Part shown: piece by piece, positions 26,572 through 34,845 of the stretch
How positions within the stretch are numbered: position 1 is the stretch's first letter
Layout of the letters: each line of letters begins with the position of its first letter
Source of the DNA: Sphingobium ummariense RL-3
Lineage (GTDB): Bacteria > Pseudomonadota > Alphaproteobacteria > Sphingomonadales > Sphingomonadaceae
NCBI RefSeq assembly: GCF_000447205.1
Contig: NZ_AUWY01000136.1
Coordinates: 62,001 to 126,000 of the forward strand
Length of the DNA: 64,000 nt
Direction: 5' to 3'
Made by a program: the position numbers and the translations under genes
The notes under the pieces: model-generated
What the model was told of the DNA's origin: nothing
The model's database searches: none
The model's input: the letters and a program-made list of their open reading frames with translations, nothing else

Positions 26572-27435
26572 TCAGGAGAGGGGGGCGAGCGTTCCCAGCC
26601 ATGCGACCAGAGCGACAATCGCGATCGCGGCGCTCGTTTCCACCGCCAGTGACAGGCGAAGACGGGAAATCGCCCGGTGTCGCATTGCCCCTTCCAGATC
26701 GGGGCTCAGCCACCAGCGATTGACCGCGGCAAGCGCCAGCATCAGGCCGAACAGAAGCAACTTCGTGCCGAGCAGCAGGCCATAATGGCTCTGTGTGACG
26801 GCGGGCAACTGGCGCGATCCGACGATCATGACAGCATTGATCGCTCCGCTCAGAATAAGCGAAATCACCACCAGGCTACCCATCAGTGCGAAGCGCGACA
26901 GCATCCCTGCCACATGATGCACGCTCATGGTTGTAGGACGGAGGGTCAGCAGGGCATGGAGAAGCACGGCCAGGGCGCCGATCCAGGCCGCAGCCGCCCA
27001 GATATGGATGACATCGGCGGCGCGGTGGATCTGGCCTGCGACATTCTCGGTCGCGCCTGCATGGCCGGTCCAGGCCAGTGTCGCCGCTGCCACTGCTGCG
27101 GGAATGGCCGTCAGCCTCAGTTTGTGGCCTGCGACGAGGGCCAAGACAAGAAGCAGTGCGCTCGCTCGCACCGCCAGGATAGTGCCGATCGGAGTCATCG
27201 TCAGCACGATGCCCAGGGCGGACCAGTCGGGGGGCAGGACGGGCCCGCCCGTCATGGTCGCGCTGCTGGTCAGTAACCAGAAGGCGGAGAGCACAAAGCC
27301 GCCAAGCGCGAGGGCAACGACATGTCTTCGTCGCCCGGCCAAGCCCATGATCCACCAAAAAAGCGGCAGGCCCATGAGCAGGGTCAGGTTGACCATCAGC
27401 GCGAACCGCGCCGCGACAAATGCCCCCTCGGTCAT
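26572..27435 (-). CDS. copD: CopD family copper resistance membrane protein (287 aa)
   Basis: An inner-membrane protein with about eight hydrophobic segments and the CopD signature HIWAAAAWIGALAVLLHALL near residue 145. CopD works with CopC in copper handling across the inner membrane. It starts six bases after copC, so the two form one transcript. The end (AIVALVAWLGTLAPLS) is normal for the family. Confidence 0.85.
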   Translation of the reverse strand: MTEGAFVAARFALMVNLTLLMGLPLFWWIMGLAGRRRHVVALALGGFVLSAFWLLTSSATMTGGPVLPPDWSALGIVLTMTPIGTILAVRASALLLVLALVAGHKLRLTAIPAAVAAATLAWTGHAGATENVAGQIHRAADVIHIWAAAAWIGALAVLLHALLTLRPTTMSVHHVAGMLSRFALMGSLVVISLILSGAINAVMIVGSRQLPAVTQSHYGLLLGTKLLLFGLMLALAAVNRWWLSPDLEGAMRHRAISRLRLSLAVETSAAIAIVALVAWLGTLAPLS

Positions 27436-27441
27436 GAACGC

Positions 27442-27816
27442 TTACTTGACCGTGAAGCTGTAGCCGCCTTCCATCTTGTGCTGGTCGGCGCCTACGATAT
27501 GCCATTTGAGATTGTAGGTCCCGGCGGGAAGCGCGCGGGGAAGGGTAAGAACCATGGTCTTGCCTTCCACGCTGGTCTTGAAGCCCTTGATCGGCATGGG
27601 CGGATGATCCGCCATGCCCGGCATCGCCGTCATGACGAGATCGGCACCACTCAGCGGCGCGAGAAAGGTTTCGGAAAAGGTCAGGCTCAGCTTGACGGGC
27701 TTGGAAACCGTTGCGTTGGCGGCCGGGCTCGACGACACGAGCTTGCTGTGAGCGGCCGCAATGCCGGGCAGGGCTATCGCGACGGCCGCAGCGAGGGAAA
27801 GGAAGGTCCGGGTCAT
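27442..27816 (-). CDS. copC: CopC periplasmic copper-binding protein (124 aa)
   Basis: A signal peptide ends in IAAAHS, which leaves His as the first mature residue, the copper(II) ligand typical of CopC. The body has the family beta-sandwich patterns SSSPAANATVSKPVKLSLTF and YNLKWHIVGADQHKMEGGYS, with further His and Met residues able to bind copper. ATG 27816 has GGAGAC seven bases upstream; the longer frame start at 27840 is less likely. It is divergent from the CnrYXH-type genes. Confidence 0.88.
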   Translation of the reverse strand: MTRTFLSLAAAVAIALPGIAAAHSKLVSSSPAANATVSKPVKLSLTFSETFLAPLSGADLVMTAMPGMADHPPMPIKGFKTSVEGKTMVLTLPRALPAGTYNLKWHIVGADQHKMEGGYSFTVK

Positions 27817-27866
27817 GGAAGTCTCCATCGGGTTGATCATGAGAGCTTACGCACAATCTTGCGCTG

Positions 27867-27910
27867 CCCCTCGGACCATGTGCATATTTTTTACGAACGC
27901 CGCCGAGGGG
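27867..27910. promoter_or_regulatory. Inverted repeat between copC and the sigma-factor operon
   Basis: CCCCTCGG at 27867-27874 and CCGAGGGG at 27903-27910 are perfect complements separated by 28 bases that include an A/T-rich run (TATTTTTT). The site is midway between the divergent copCD and sigma-factor operons and could be a regulator site or a shared promoter region. No protein can be named for it. Confidence 0.3.
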
Positions 27911-27952
27911 TGAGGCGCGGGTGCGCGTATGCCAGGAATGGATGGAGACAGG

Positions 27953-28216
27953 ATGATGGCGGATCTGGATCGGTGGCTCGACGCGGCGCGGTCGGGGCCT
28001 TCGGATGAACGCCTCGCGCAGATGGACGCCGCGGTCATACGGGGTGTTGTGCGTCATCGGGACCGCACGACCGCACGCCGCAGCCTGATGTTGGCCGGAC
28101 TGCTGGCGGTCGGGATCGGCTGGGCGGGCAGCTTGGTGCCGGGCGCGCGCGCACAGGCCGCGCCGCTGCCGATCGGCATGTCGGAGTATGCGCCCTCGCG
28201 CCTGCTCGGCCAATGA
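27953..28216 (+). CDS. Membrane anti-sigma factor, CnrY-like (87 aa)
   Basis: A short cytoplasmic segment (LDRWLDAARSGPSDERLAQM) is followed by one membrane helix (about 47-65) and a short periplasmic tail. This layout, with the DxWL motif and location before cnrX- and cnrH-like genes, matches CnrY, which holds the sigma factor CnrH at the membrane. GGAG before the tandem ATG at 27953/27956 supports this start over 27929. The stop overlaps the next gene by four bases. Sequence similarity to known CnrY is weak; the call leans on context. Confidence 0.6.
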   Translation: MMADLDRWLDAARSGPSDERLAQMDAAVIRGVVRHRDRTTARRSLMLAGLLAVGIGWAGSLVPGARAQAAPLPIGMSEYAPSRLLGQ

Positions 28217-28650
28217 CGCCGGGCCGCTACGCCCTCGTCGCGCTGGTGGCTTTCGCCGCTGCGTTTGCGGCTGTCCTTGTGGCACGCGCCTGGCTGACTC
28301 CGCCGCCACGCGTCGAGAGCCAGGTGCACGCGCTGTTGCACGAGCGGCTGACGCTAGACGCAGCGCAGGAGGCCCGCATTCACCAGCTGGAAACAGTCTT
28401 TGCGAAGCGCCGCGAAGCATTGGAGGCGGAGATGCGCGCCGATAACCAGCGTCTCGCGAAGGCAATCGAGGTCGAACATGGTTATGGGCCGCAGGTCGCG
28501 GCAGCGGTCGATCGGTCGCATCATGTGATGGGGCAGTTGCAGAAGGAAACATTGCAACACATCTTTGCAATGCGGGGCATCCTGCGACCCGACCAGGCGG
28601 CACAGTTCGATGCAGCCATCGTCAAGGCGCTGACACAGCCCGTCCGGTGA
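28213..28650 (+). CDS. Periplasmic heavy-metal sensor, CnrX-like (145 aa)
   Basis: One N-terminal membrane anchor (about 5-24) is followed by an all-helical periplasmic domain with HALLHERLTLDAAQEARIHQ and the QLEKETLQ-like helix, the pattern of CnrX/NccX sensors, which bind nickel or cobalt through His, Glu and Met. Metal binding releases the sigma factor from the CnrY-type protein. It starts with ATG in an overlap with the previous gene, and its stop overlaps the GTG start of the sigma factor. Confidence 0.75.
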   Translation: MTPGRYALVALVAFAAAFAAVLVARAWLTPPPRVESQVHALLHERLTLDAAQEARIHQLETVFAKRREALEAEMRADNQRLAKAIEVEHGYGPQVAAAVDRSHHVMGQLQKETLQHIFAMRGILRPDQAAQFDAAIVKALTQPVR

Positions 28651-29222
28651 CGATCGCCGATGCCGACGACCAGTCGCTTGCCATGCGTGCCCAGGCGGGG
28701 GAGGGGGCCGCCTATGCCATGCTGATGCAGCGGCATCGCGATGCTGTATGGCGTCTGGCGCGGGGCCATGTGGGCGATGCGGACGAAGCGTTCGACATCA
28801 CGCAGGAGGCGTTCATCGCCGCCTTTGCCGCCATCGCCCGCTATGACGGATCACGCCCATTTCGGGCCTGGATGGCGAGGATCACGCTCAACAAATGCCG
28901 TGACTGGGCCCGACGACGCGCGGTTCGCCGATTCTTCACGCTGGCGAAGCCGCTCGACGACGCGATCGATGTGGCGGACATGGCCGCGTCGCCGGAAGAG
29001 TCGCTTGCCTCCGCAGATGCCGTCAGCCGCATCAATGCTGCAATCGCGGCACTGCCGGCGAAGCTGAAGGAAGTGTTGCTGCTCCGCACGATCGAGAATA
29101 TGGGGCAGGCGGACACCGCGCGCCTGCTGGGGATCAGCGAAAAGGCGGTGGAAACCCGCCTGTATCGGGCGCGGGCAAAATTGACCGAAATGTTGAGGGA
29201 TGAAGGCGACGGGCGCGTATAG
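28647..29222 (+). CDS. ECF RNA polymerase sigma factor, CnrH-like (191 aa)
   Basis: Region 2 covers about residues 22-90 (DEAFDITQEAFIAAF, FRAWMARITLNKCRDWARRR) and region 4 about 125-180 (LPAKLKEVLLLRTIENMGQA, then LLGISEKAVETRLYRARAKL). The GTG start at 28647 overlaps the sensor stop. The three-gene order anti-sigma, sensor, sigma is that of cnrYXH. The seven bases to the multicopper oxidase suggest that the sigma factor and copAB are one operon, so copper oxidation would come under this signal. Confidence 0.88.
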   Translation: MTIADADDQSLAMRAQAGEGAAYAMLMQRHRDAVWRLARGHVGDADEAFDITQEAFIAAFAAIARYDGSRPFRAWMARITLNKCRDWARRRAVRRFFTLAKPLDDAIDVADMAASPEESLASADAVSRINAAIAALPAKLKEVLLLRTIENMGQADTARLLGISEKAVETRLYRARAKLTEMLRDEGDGRV

Positions 29223-29228
29223 CGAGGC

Positions 29229-30968
29229 ATGAACAGCATTGCCCTAGACCGCCGCACACTCATCCGGGGGGCGGCAGCCCTGACCCTTGCGCGCGCCTTT
29301 CCGTCCTGGGCGCAAAGCGGCACTGTCGGGTTGCGACCGGCTCCGGGCGTGCTGTCGGGCGAACGGATCGAGCTGACCGTCGGCGAAAGCCATTTCGCGA
29401 CCGGAGGTCGCTCTGCCCACGCCGTCACCATCAATGGCACGGTGCCCGCGCCGCTTATCCGGCTAAAGGAAGGCCAGACAGTCCAGCTGGCCGTCACCAA
29501 CCGGCTGAAGGAGGACACGTCGATCCACTGGCACGGCATGATCGTGCCCTTCCAGATGGACGGCGTGCCGGGGATCAGCTTTCCCGGCATCCGTCCGGGA
29601 GAAACCTTCACCTATGAATTCCCGATCCGCCAGTCGGGCACATACTGGTACCACAGCCATTCGGGGATGCAGGAGGCGATGGGCCATTACGGCCCGATCG
29701 TGATTGACCCCGCAGGCCCCGATCCGGTGCGGTTCGATCGGGAGCATGTCATCGTCCTGTCCGACTGGTCGCCGGTCCATCCGCATATCCTGATGAAGCG
29801 GCTCAAGCAGATGGGCGGCTATCATAATTTTCAGAAGCAGACGCTGGCCGGGCTGCTCGCGGGCAAGGACCAGAGCTTCAAGGAGCGGATGGAGTGGGGC
29901 AAGATGCGGATGGACCCCACCGATATTTCCGACGTCACTGGCTCGACCTACAGCTTTCTGGTGAACGGCCATGGCACGCCGGAAAACTGGACCGGCCTGT
30001 TCGCGCCCGGCGAGCGGGTGCGTCTGCGGATCGTCAATGCGTCCGCCATGACCAATTTCAACGTACGGCTACCGGGCTTGCCCATGACGGTGGTCCAATG
30101 CGACGGCCAGCATGTTCAGCCGGTTGAGACCGACGAATTCCAGATCGGCATAGCCGAGACCTATGACGTGATCGTCCAGCCGACCGAAGCGAAGCCCTAT
30201 GGTTTGATCGCGGAGGCGATCGATCGTTCCGGCCTCGTCCGCGCGACGCTCGCGCCGCAGGCCGGCCTGGTCGCGCCGGTTCCGACGCTGCGCCAGCGCC
30301 CGCTGCTGACCATGAAGGACATGGGCATGGACATGAGCGGAATGGACATGGGGCAGAATGGCGTCATCGATCTGAGCCAGCCGGCCAATGACAGCATGAG
30401 CGGCCATAGCATGAAGATGCTCGACCCTTCGGTCGCGCCGAACGTGCCGATGGGGCCGGGCGTCGCCACCCTCTCCGCCATGCCCGCGGACCGAACCGCT
30501 GACCGGCCCACGGGCCTTGAGGATGTCGACCACCGCGTGCTCACCTATGCGGACCTGAAAGCGCTGGAGCCCAACAGCGACACGCGCCCGCCGACCCGTT
30601 CGCTCGACATCCACCTGACCGCCAACATGGAGCGCTATATGTGGTCGTTCGACGGCGTGAAGCTGTCGGAGGGGGCGGAGCCGATCGCTTTCCGCCATAT
30701 GGAGCGGGTGCGCGTGACGCTGATCAACGACACGATGATGCCCCATCCCATCCACATTCATGGTCATTTCTTCCAGCTTGTGACCGGGGCGGACGCGGCG
30801 ACAAACCCCCGCAAACATACGGTCAATGTACTGCCCGGTGGCAAGATCAGCTTCGACCTCACCGCCGACGCAATCGGCGACTGGGCGTTTCACTGCCATA
30901 TGCTGATGCACATGCATGCGGGCATGATGCGGGTCGTGACCGTCCGGCACGAGGGAGACGCGGCATGA
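29229..30968 (+). CDS. copA: Multicopper oxidase CopA (579 aa)
   Basis: A periplasmic oxidase that converts Cu(I) to less toxic Cu(II). A Tat signal is present (LDRRTLIRGAA, cleavage near SWAQS). Copper-site motifs run in order: HWHG, HSHSG, HPIHIHGHFF and HCHMLMHMHAGMM, giving type 1, 2 and 3 sites. A Met-rich insertion (MKDMGMDMSGMDMGQNG near residue 360) is typical of CopA proteins and binds copper. Length fits. The stop overlaps the copB start as ATGA. Confidence 0.93.
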   Translation: MNSIALDRRTLIRGAAALTLARAFPSWAQSGTVGLRPAPGVLSGERIELTVGESHFATGGRSAHAVTINGTVPAPLIRLKEGQTVQLAVTNRLKEDTSIHWHGMIVPFQMDGVPGISFPGIRPGETFTYEFPIRQSGTYWYHSHSGMQEAMGHYGPIVIDPAGPDPVRFDREHVIVLSDWSPVHPHILMKRLKQMGGYHNFQKQTLAGLLAGKDQSFKERMEWGKMRMDPTDISDVTGSTYSFLVNGHGTPENWTGLFAPGERVRLRIVNASAMTNFNVRLPGLPMTVVQCDGQHVQPVETDEFQIGIAETYDVIVQPTEAKPYGLIAEAIDRSGLVRATLAPQAGLVAPVPTLRQRPLLTMKDMGMDMSGMDMGQNGVIDLSQPANDSMSGHSMKMLDPSVAPNVPMGPGVATLSAMPADRTADRPTGLEDVDHRVLTYADLKALEPNSDTRPPTRSLDIHLTANMERYMWSFDGVKLSEGAEPIAFRHMERVRVTLINDTMMPHPIHIHGHFFQLVTGADAATNPRKHTVNVLPGGKISFDLTADAIGDWAFHCHMLMHMHAGMMRVVTVRHEGDAA

Positions 30969-31855
30969 GGCGCATGCTTGGGCTAGTCCTGCTCGCCGTG
31001 GCGCTGCCGGCGCAGGCGCAGACGATGGACCATAGCGCACATGAAATGCCGCAGAGCGAGACATCTCCGGCCGCCGATCCCCATGCCAGGCATGACATGG
31101 GCGGCGACGAGACCATCCCCAAGGGCACGCCGCCACCGGTCCCGACCGATCACGCCGCCGACGCCCTCTACGATCCCGCCGTCATGGCCCGCGCACGCGC
31201 TGCAATGGTCAAGGAAAGCGGCGGCATGATCTTTTCCCAGTTGATGATCGACCGGCTGGAATATCGCGTGCAGGATGGCCGCGACGGCTATCATTGGGAG
31301 GGCGAGGGCTGGATCGGCGGCGACATCAACCGGCTCGCGATCAAGTCCGAGGGCGAAGGCGCGGTCGGTGGCGCACTCGAAAGCGCCGAGGTGCAGGCGC
31401 TCTACAGCCGCGCCATCGACCCGTGGTGGAACATCGTCGGTGGCGTGCGACAGGATTTCCGCCCGCAGCCTGAGCGGACCTACGCCACCATCGGGATCGA
31501 GGGGCTTGCCCCCTACTGGTTCGAGGTCGAGGGGCAGATCTTCCTGTCGCACAAGGGCGACGCGCATCTGCGGCTGGAGGGCAGCTACGACCAGCGCATC
31601 ACCCAGCGGCTGATCCTTCAACCCGCCGTGGAAGTGAATCTAGCGGCGCAGGACGTGCCGGAAATCGGCATCGGGTCGGGCCTGTCCGACATCGAACTCG
31701 GCTTGCGCCTCCGCTACGAGATTGCCCGCGAATTCGCGCCCTATGTCGGGGTGAATTGGGAGCGCAAATTGGGCGACACGGCCCGCTTCGCCCGCGAAGA
31801 GGGCGAGGGCGCGTCGGCGACCAGCCTGGTCGTGGGCGTCCGCTTCTGGTTCTGA
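30965..31855 (+). CDS. copB: CopB outer-membrane copper resistance protein (296 aa)
   Basis: A signal peptide (to AQAQT) is followed by a short Met/His-rich linker (MDHSAHEMP, HARHDMGGDE) and the CopB domain, an outer-membrane beta-barrel, with WEGEGWIGGDINRLAIKSEG and VGGVRQDFRPQPERTYA. It ends in a Phe (GVRFWF), as outer-membrane barrels do. It probably sequesters or exports copper at the outer membrane and is coupled to copA. Confidence 0.92.
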   Translation: MRRMLGLVLLAVALPAQAQTMDHSAHEMPQSETSPAADPHARHDMGGDETIPKGTPPPVPTDHAADALYDPAVMARARAAMVKESGGMIFSQLMIDRLEYRVQDGRDGYHWEGEGWIGGDINRLAIKSEGEGAVGGALESAEVQALYSRAIDPWWNIVGGVRQDFRPQPERTYATIGIEGLAPYWFEVEGQIFLSHKGDAHLRLEGSYDQRITQRLILQPAVEVNLAAQDVPEIGIGSGLSDIELGLRLRYEIAREFAPYVGVNWERKLGDTARFAREEGEGASATSLVVGVRFWF

Positions 31856-31999
31856 GAGATTGCCACGGCATAAGCTGCCGCCCGCCAGCAGAATTTTGTC
31901 ATTCGAACGATGAAGTAGGCGGCGCATCGCGCGATAGCGCCGTGCCCCACCCCCTACTCTTCCATCATGCCACGATGCAGATTGGGACAGACGCGGGAC

Positions 32000-32318
32000 A
32001 TGGGGAAGGTCGCCTTGGCGACGCTGTGCTTTGCGATTGAGGCGCCACAGGCGGTCGCTCAGGATGAAAACGCATGGACCCTCTCGGGCGGGTTCGATCT
32101 CATAGAAACGCGGACGGGGAAGGGGGGACGCTTTTATCCTTGATGGCACCTTCTCCTACGGAGATGCGACCAGCCAGATCATGCTGGTGACGTAGGGAGG
32201 TGGCGCGCTCAACGGCCAGTTCGACGAAGTGCGAACGCGTCTCTTCTATGGACGAACGGTGGTGAGAACGACGTGGCTTGCCGAAGTTCGCAAGGATTTC
32301 AAGCCGCATCCGCGCGAT
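32000..32318 (+). pseudogene. Decayed second copB-like gene
   Basis: The first frame reads a signal-like start and WTLSGGFDLIETRTGKGG, then runs off at a TGA. Shifting by one base at a G6 run (32122-32127) restores AFILDGTFSYGDATSQIMLV, and past a TAG at 32193-32195 the same frame continues GGGALNGQFDEVRTRLFYGR to VRKDFKPHPRD. These segments line up one after another with the intact CopB upstream (for example DFKPHPR against DFRPQPE). The gene thus has one probable G insertion and one nonsense codon (TAG where CopB has GAG), and its 3' third is lost next to the IS6 remnant. Confidence 0.65.
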
Positions 32319-32431
32319 CTGCTCATCGTCTCTGCGCTTGTCGCCATGCCGTTGCTCCTCCGGCGGGCGGAACACGCGCCCGACGCGTGTCCAGAAACCG
32401 ACGAAAGCCCTTCATGCGGTTGATCTGCTGC

Positions 32432-32623
32432 CGTTTCATGGCAGATGTCGATGTCCCGCTCTAACAGCACATCCTCCACATTCCGCAGCGACAGCGGGTA
32501 GCGCACATACATCAGCACCACGAGCCGGATGACCTCAGGCGACGAGTTGAAGTAGCGAAACGGGCTGCGGGATGGACGACTCATGTGGCCTATCTACGTG
32601 CCGCCAGTTACTTTGGCAGAGCC
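32432..32623 (-). mobile_element. IS6-family insertion sequence remnant (5' end and left terminal repeat)
   Basis: On the minus strand, an ATG at 32582-32584 opens 51 residues that match the N-terminus of IS6-family transposases (FRYFNSSPEVIRLVVLMYVR, then SLRNVEDVLLERDIDICHET). The frame then departs, so the catalytic DDE domain is missing. Upstream, GGCTCTGCCAAA (minus strand, 32612-32623) resembles the GGCTCTGTTGCAAA ends of the family at the expected distance. No right end is visible. The remnant ends near the decayed copB-like gene and may have caused its loss. Confidence 0.65.
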
Positions 32624-32683
32624 GTCCCCGCTATCCGTAGTGTCGAAACTGTTACTTCTCCCTAACCATACAGAATCGCAGCG

Positions 32684-33853
32684 TCAAAGTGGCAGGCCTA
32701 CATAGTTTTCAGCGATGGTCGTCTGCGCCGCGACGGAGGAGGCGATATAGTCCAGATCTGCCAGCTGCATCCGCCTGTCGAATGCGTCATTGTCTGGGAA
32801 GCGATGCATGAGCCGCGTCAATTGCCAGGAGAAGCGTTCCGCCTTCCAGATTCGGGCCAGGGCGCGGTCGGAATAGGCAGCGATTGCATCGGTATCGCCG
32901 CGCCGGAAATAACCGATCAGCGCCTCCGACAGATAATGGACGTCGGATGCCGCAAGATTGAGCCCCTTGGCTCCGGTCGGCGGCACGATGTGCGCGCTGT
33001 CGCCGGCCAGCATGAGACGGCCATGACGTAGCGGTTCGAAAACGAAGGATCGCAGCGGCGCGATCGACTTTTCCAGCGCCGGCCCGCGCATGATCTGTGT
33101 GCCCACTTCTGGTCCCAGTCTAAGTGTCAGCTCGTCCCACAGGCGCTCGTCCGGCCAATCCTCGACCTTCTCGTCCAGAGGAACTTGGATATAATAGCGG
33201 CTGCGCGTCTCCGAGCGCATGGACGCCAGTGCAAAGCCGCGGTCATGATTGGTGTAGATCAGTTCATGATTGCAGGGCGGTACATTCGCCAGGATGCCAA
33301 GCCAGCCAAAAGGATAGACTTTTTCAAAAGGCTTCCCCACCGACGCCGGGATGGCGGCCCGCGAAGGGCCATGATATCCATCGCATCCGCAGATGAATTG
33401 CGCGTCAATCCGCCGGGCCGTGCCATTTTCGGTAAAGGTGAGATAGGGCGCGTCGCTTTCCGGATCGTGGAGCGCGACGTCGCCGGCCTCGTAGATCACC
33501 TTCAGGTCCCGCCCGGGCGCCGCGTCCATCAGGTCGCGCGTCAGTTCGGTCTGCCCATAGACCATCACCTGCCGCCCGGTCAGCGCCTTGACGTCGATAC
33601 GAATGAGGCGTTCGCCATCCGTCAGGTGGAAACCGTCATGCGGCAGCCCTTCCCGGTGCATCCGTTCGCCCAGTCCCAGCCGATCCATCAGGTCTGTCGT
33701 CGTGCGCTCGAGAACGCCGGCGCGAATGCGCCCGAGCACATAATCGGCCGATGCTCGTTCCACGACGACGACGTCCAGTCCTTCGGCGCGTAACAAATGG
33801 CCCAGCAAAAGGCCTGCCGGCCCCGCCCCAACGATGGCGATCTGTGTTTTCAT
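32684..33853 (-). CDS. pobA: 4-hydroxybenzoate 3-monooxygenase (389 aa)
   Basis: A flavoprotein hydroxylase that turns 4-hydroxybenzoate into protocatechuate with NADPH and O2. The FAD-binding loop is IVGAGPAGLLLGHLL at 6-20, the DG motif is CGCDGYHGPSR near 160, and the second FAD motif is GDSAHIVPPTGAKGLNLA near 285. Length equals the known enzyme closely. ATG 33853 is chosen because the FAD loop must lie near the start. It is divergent from an AraC regulator of PobR type, its likely activator. Confidence 0.93.
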   Translation of the reverse strand: MKTQIAIVGAGPAGLLLGHLLRAEGLDVVVVERASADYVLGRIRAGVLERTTTDLMDRLGLGERMHREGLPHDGFHLTDGERLIRIDVKALTGRQVMVYGQTELTRDLMDAAPGRDLKVIYEAGDVALHDPESDAPYLTFTENGTARRIDAQFICGCDGYHGPSRAAIPASVGKPFEKVYPFGWLGILANVPPCNHELIYTNHDRGFALASMRSETRSRYYIQVPLDEKVEDWPDERLWDELTLRLGPEVGTQIMRGPALEKSIAPLRSFVFEPLRHGRLMLAGDSAHIVPPTGAKGLNLAASDVHYLSEALIGYFRRGDTDAIAAYSDRALARIWKAERFSWQLTRLMHRFPDNDAFDRRMQLADLDYIASSVAAQTTIAENYVGLPL

Positions 33854-33894
33854 GGCCTGCTCCTCTCCGTGCTTACCTTGTGGCCCATCCTGAT

Positions 33895-33913
33895 GCCGGC
33901 AGCGCTTGCCGGC
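33895..33913. promoter_or_regulatory. Palindrome between pobA and its regulator
   Basis: GCCGGCA-GCGCT-TGCCGGC is a perfect inverted repeat with seven-base arms, 42 bases upstream of the pobA start. It is a candidate regulator site, although AraC proteins more often bind direct repeats. It could equally be a hairpin in the 5' end of the mRNA. Confidence 0.35.
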
Positions 33914-33963
33914 CATGGCTGCACCAGCATATAGATTGGATAATTCAACAGATTTTGGGCATC

Positions 33964-34845
33964 ATGAGCACAGCCGTTCCGACCTTCTATCTCTACGGTG
34001 AGCCACAAAGGGCGGTGGAACCTGGCTTCGTGCATGTCGAAAGCCTGGATGACCGATCCCGTCCGAGCGAATGGACGATCCAGCCGCACATCCATCGCGA
34101 TCTCAACCATGTCATCCTGATCTGCGAAGGGGGCGGAGCCATGCGTGCCGATGGCGACACTGTGTCGTTCGACGCCCCCAGCCTGTTGCTCGTCCCGGCC
34201 GGGATAATCCACGGATTTACCTGGCTTCGGGAGTCGCTCGGCTGGGTCACGACGATTTCCGACAGCTATCTGCGGCATCTCCTCGCCCGCGACGACGATC
34301 TTCAACCGCTGTTCCGTGGTCCTCATGCCATATCCCTGCCTCCCGTCGATTTTACGGAGGCGCAGGCGACCATCCAGCGCATGGCCAGGGAACTCGCCTG
34401 GGCAGCCCCCGGCCAACGCGGCGCTATCGAAGCCTTGCTTCTCGGCCTGCTGGTTCAGGCGCTTCGCCATGCCGCGGTCCGCGACGCGAGCGCCGGCACC
34501 AGTGGCCGGCAGACACGCCTCGTCGCCCGCCTGCGCGAACGCATCGAACAGCGCTTTCGCGAGAGGGATCCGGTGGCTGCCCACGCCCTGGCGCTGGGGG
34601 TCAGCGAAACGACGCTACGCCAGGCCTGCAGGAGCGTCGCAGGTATGTCGCCGGCCGCCATGGTCGATGAACGCGCCCTGCTGGAAGCGCGGCGCCTGCT
34701 GATCTATTCCAATCTCTCGATCGCGGAAATCGCCTACGCGATCGGCTTTGACGATCCGGCTTATTTTTCTCGTTTCTTCACCCGCCATGTGGGGCGCTCG
34801 CCCCGCGACTGGCGCGCCGATGGAAGCCGGACGGATCGATCATAA
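33964..34845 (+). CDS. pobR: AraC family regulator, PobR type (293 aa)
   Basis: An N-terminal cupin effector domain (about 1-160, HIHRDLNHVILICEGGGAMR) and a C-terminal AraC DNA-binding domain (about 190-290, with AHALALGVSETTLRQACRS and IAEIAYAIGFDDPAYFSRFF). Divergent placement next to pobA is the usual arrangement of AraC-type PobR, which responds to 4-hydroxybenzoate. ATG 33964 starts at MSTAVPTFYLYG, as in homologues; the longer frame runs into the pobA side. The stop codon sits against the end of the broken aldo/keto reductase. Confidence 0.82.
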   Translation: MSTAVPTFYLYGEPQRAVEPGFVHVESLDDRSRPSEWTIQPHIHRDLNHVILICEGGGAMRADGDTVSFDAPSLLLVPAGIIHGFTWLRESLGWVTTISDSYLRHLLARDDDLQPLFRGPHAISLPPVDFTEAQATIQRMARELAWAAPGQRGAIEALLLGLLVQALRHAAVRDASAGTSGRQTRLVARLRERIEQRFRERDPVAAHALALGVSETTLRQACRSVAGMSPAAMVDERALLEARRLLIYSNLSIAEIAYAIGFDDPAYFSRFFTRHVGRSPRDWRADGSRTDRS

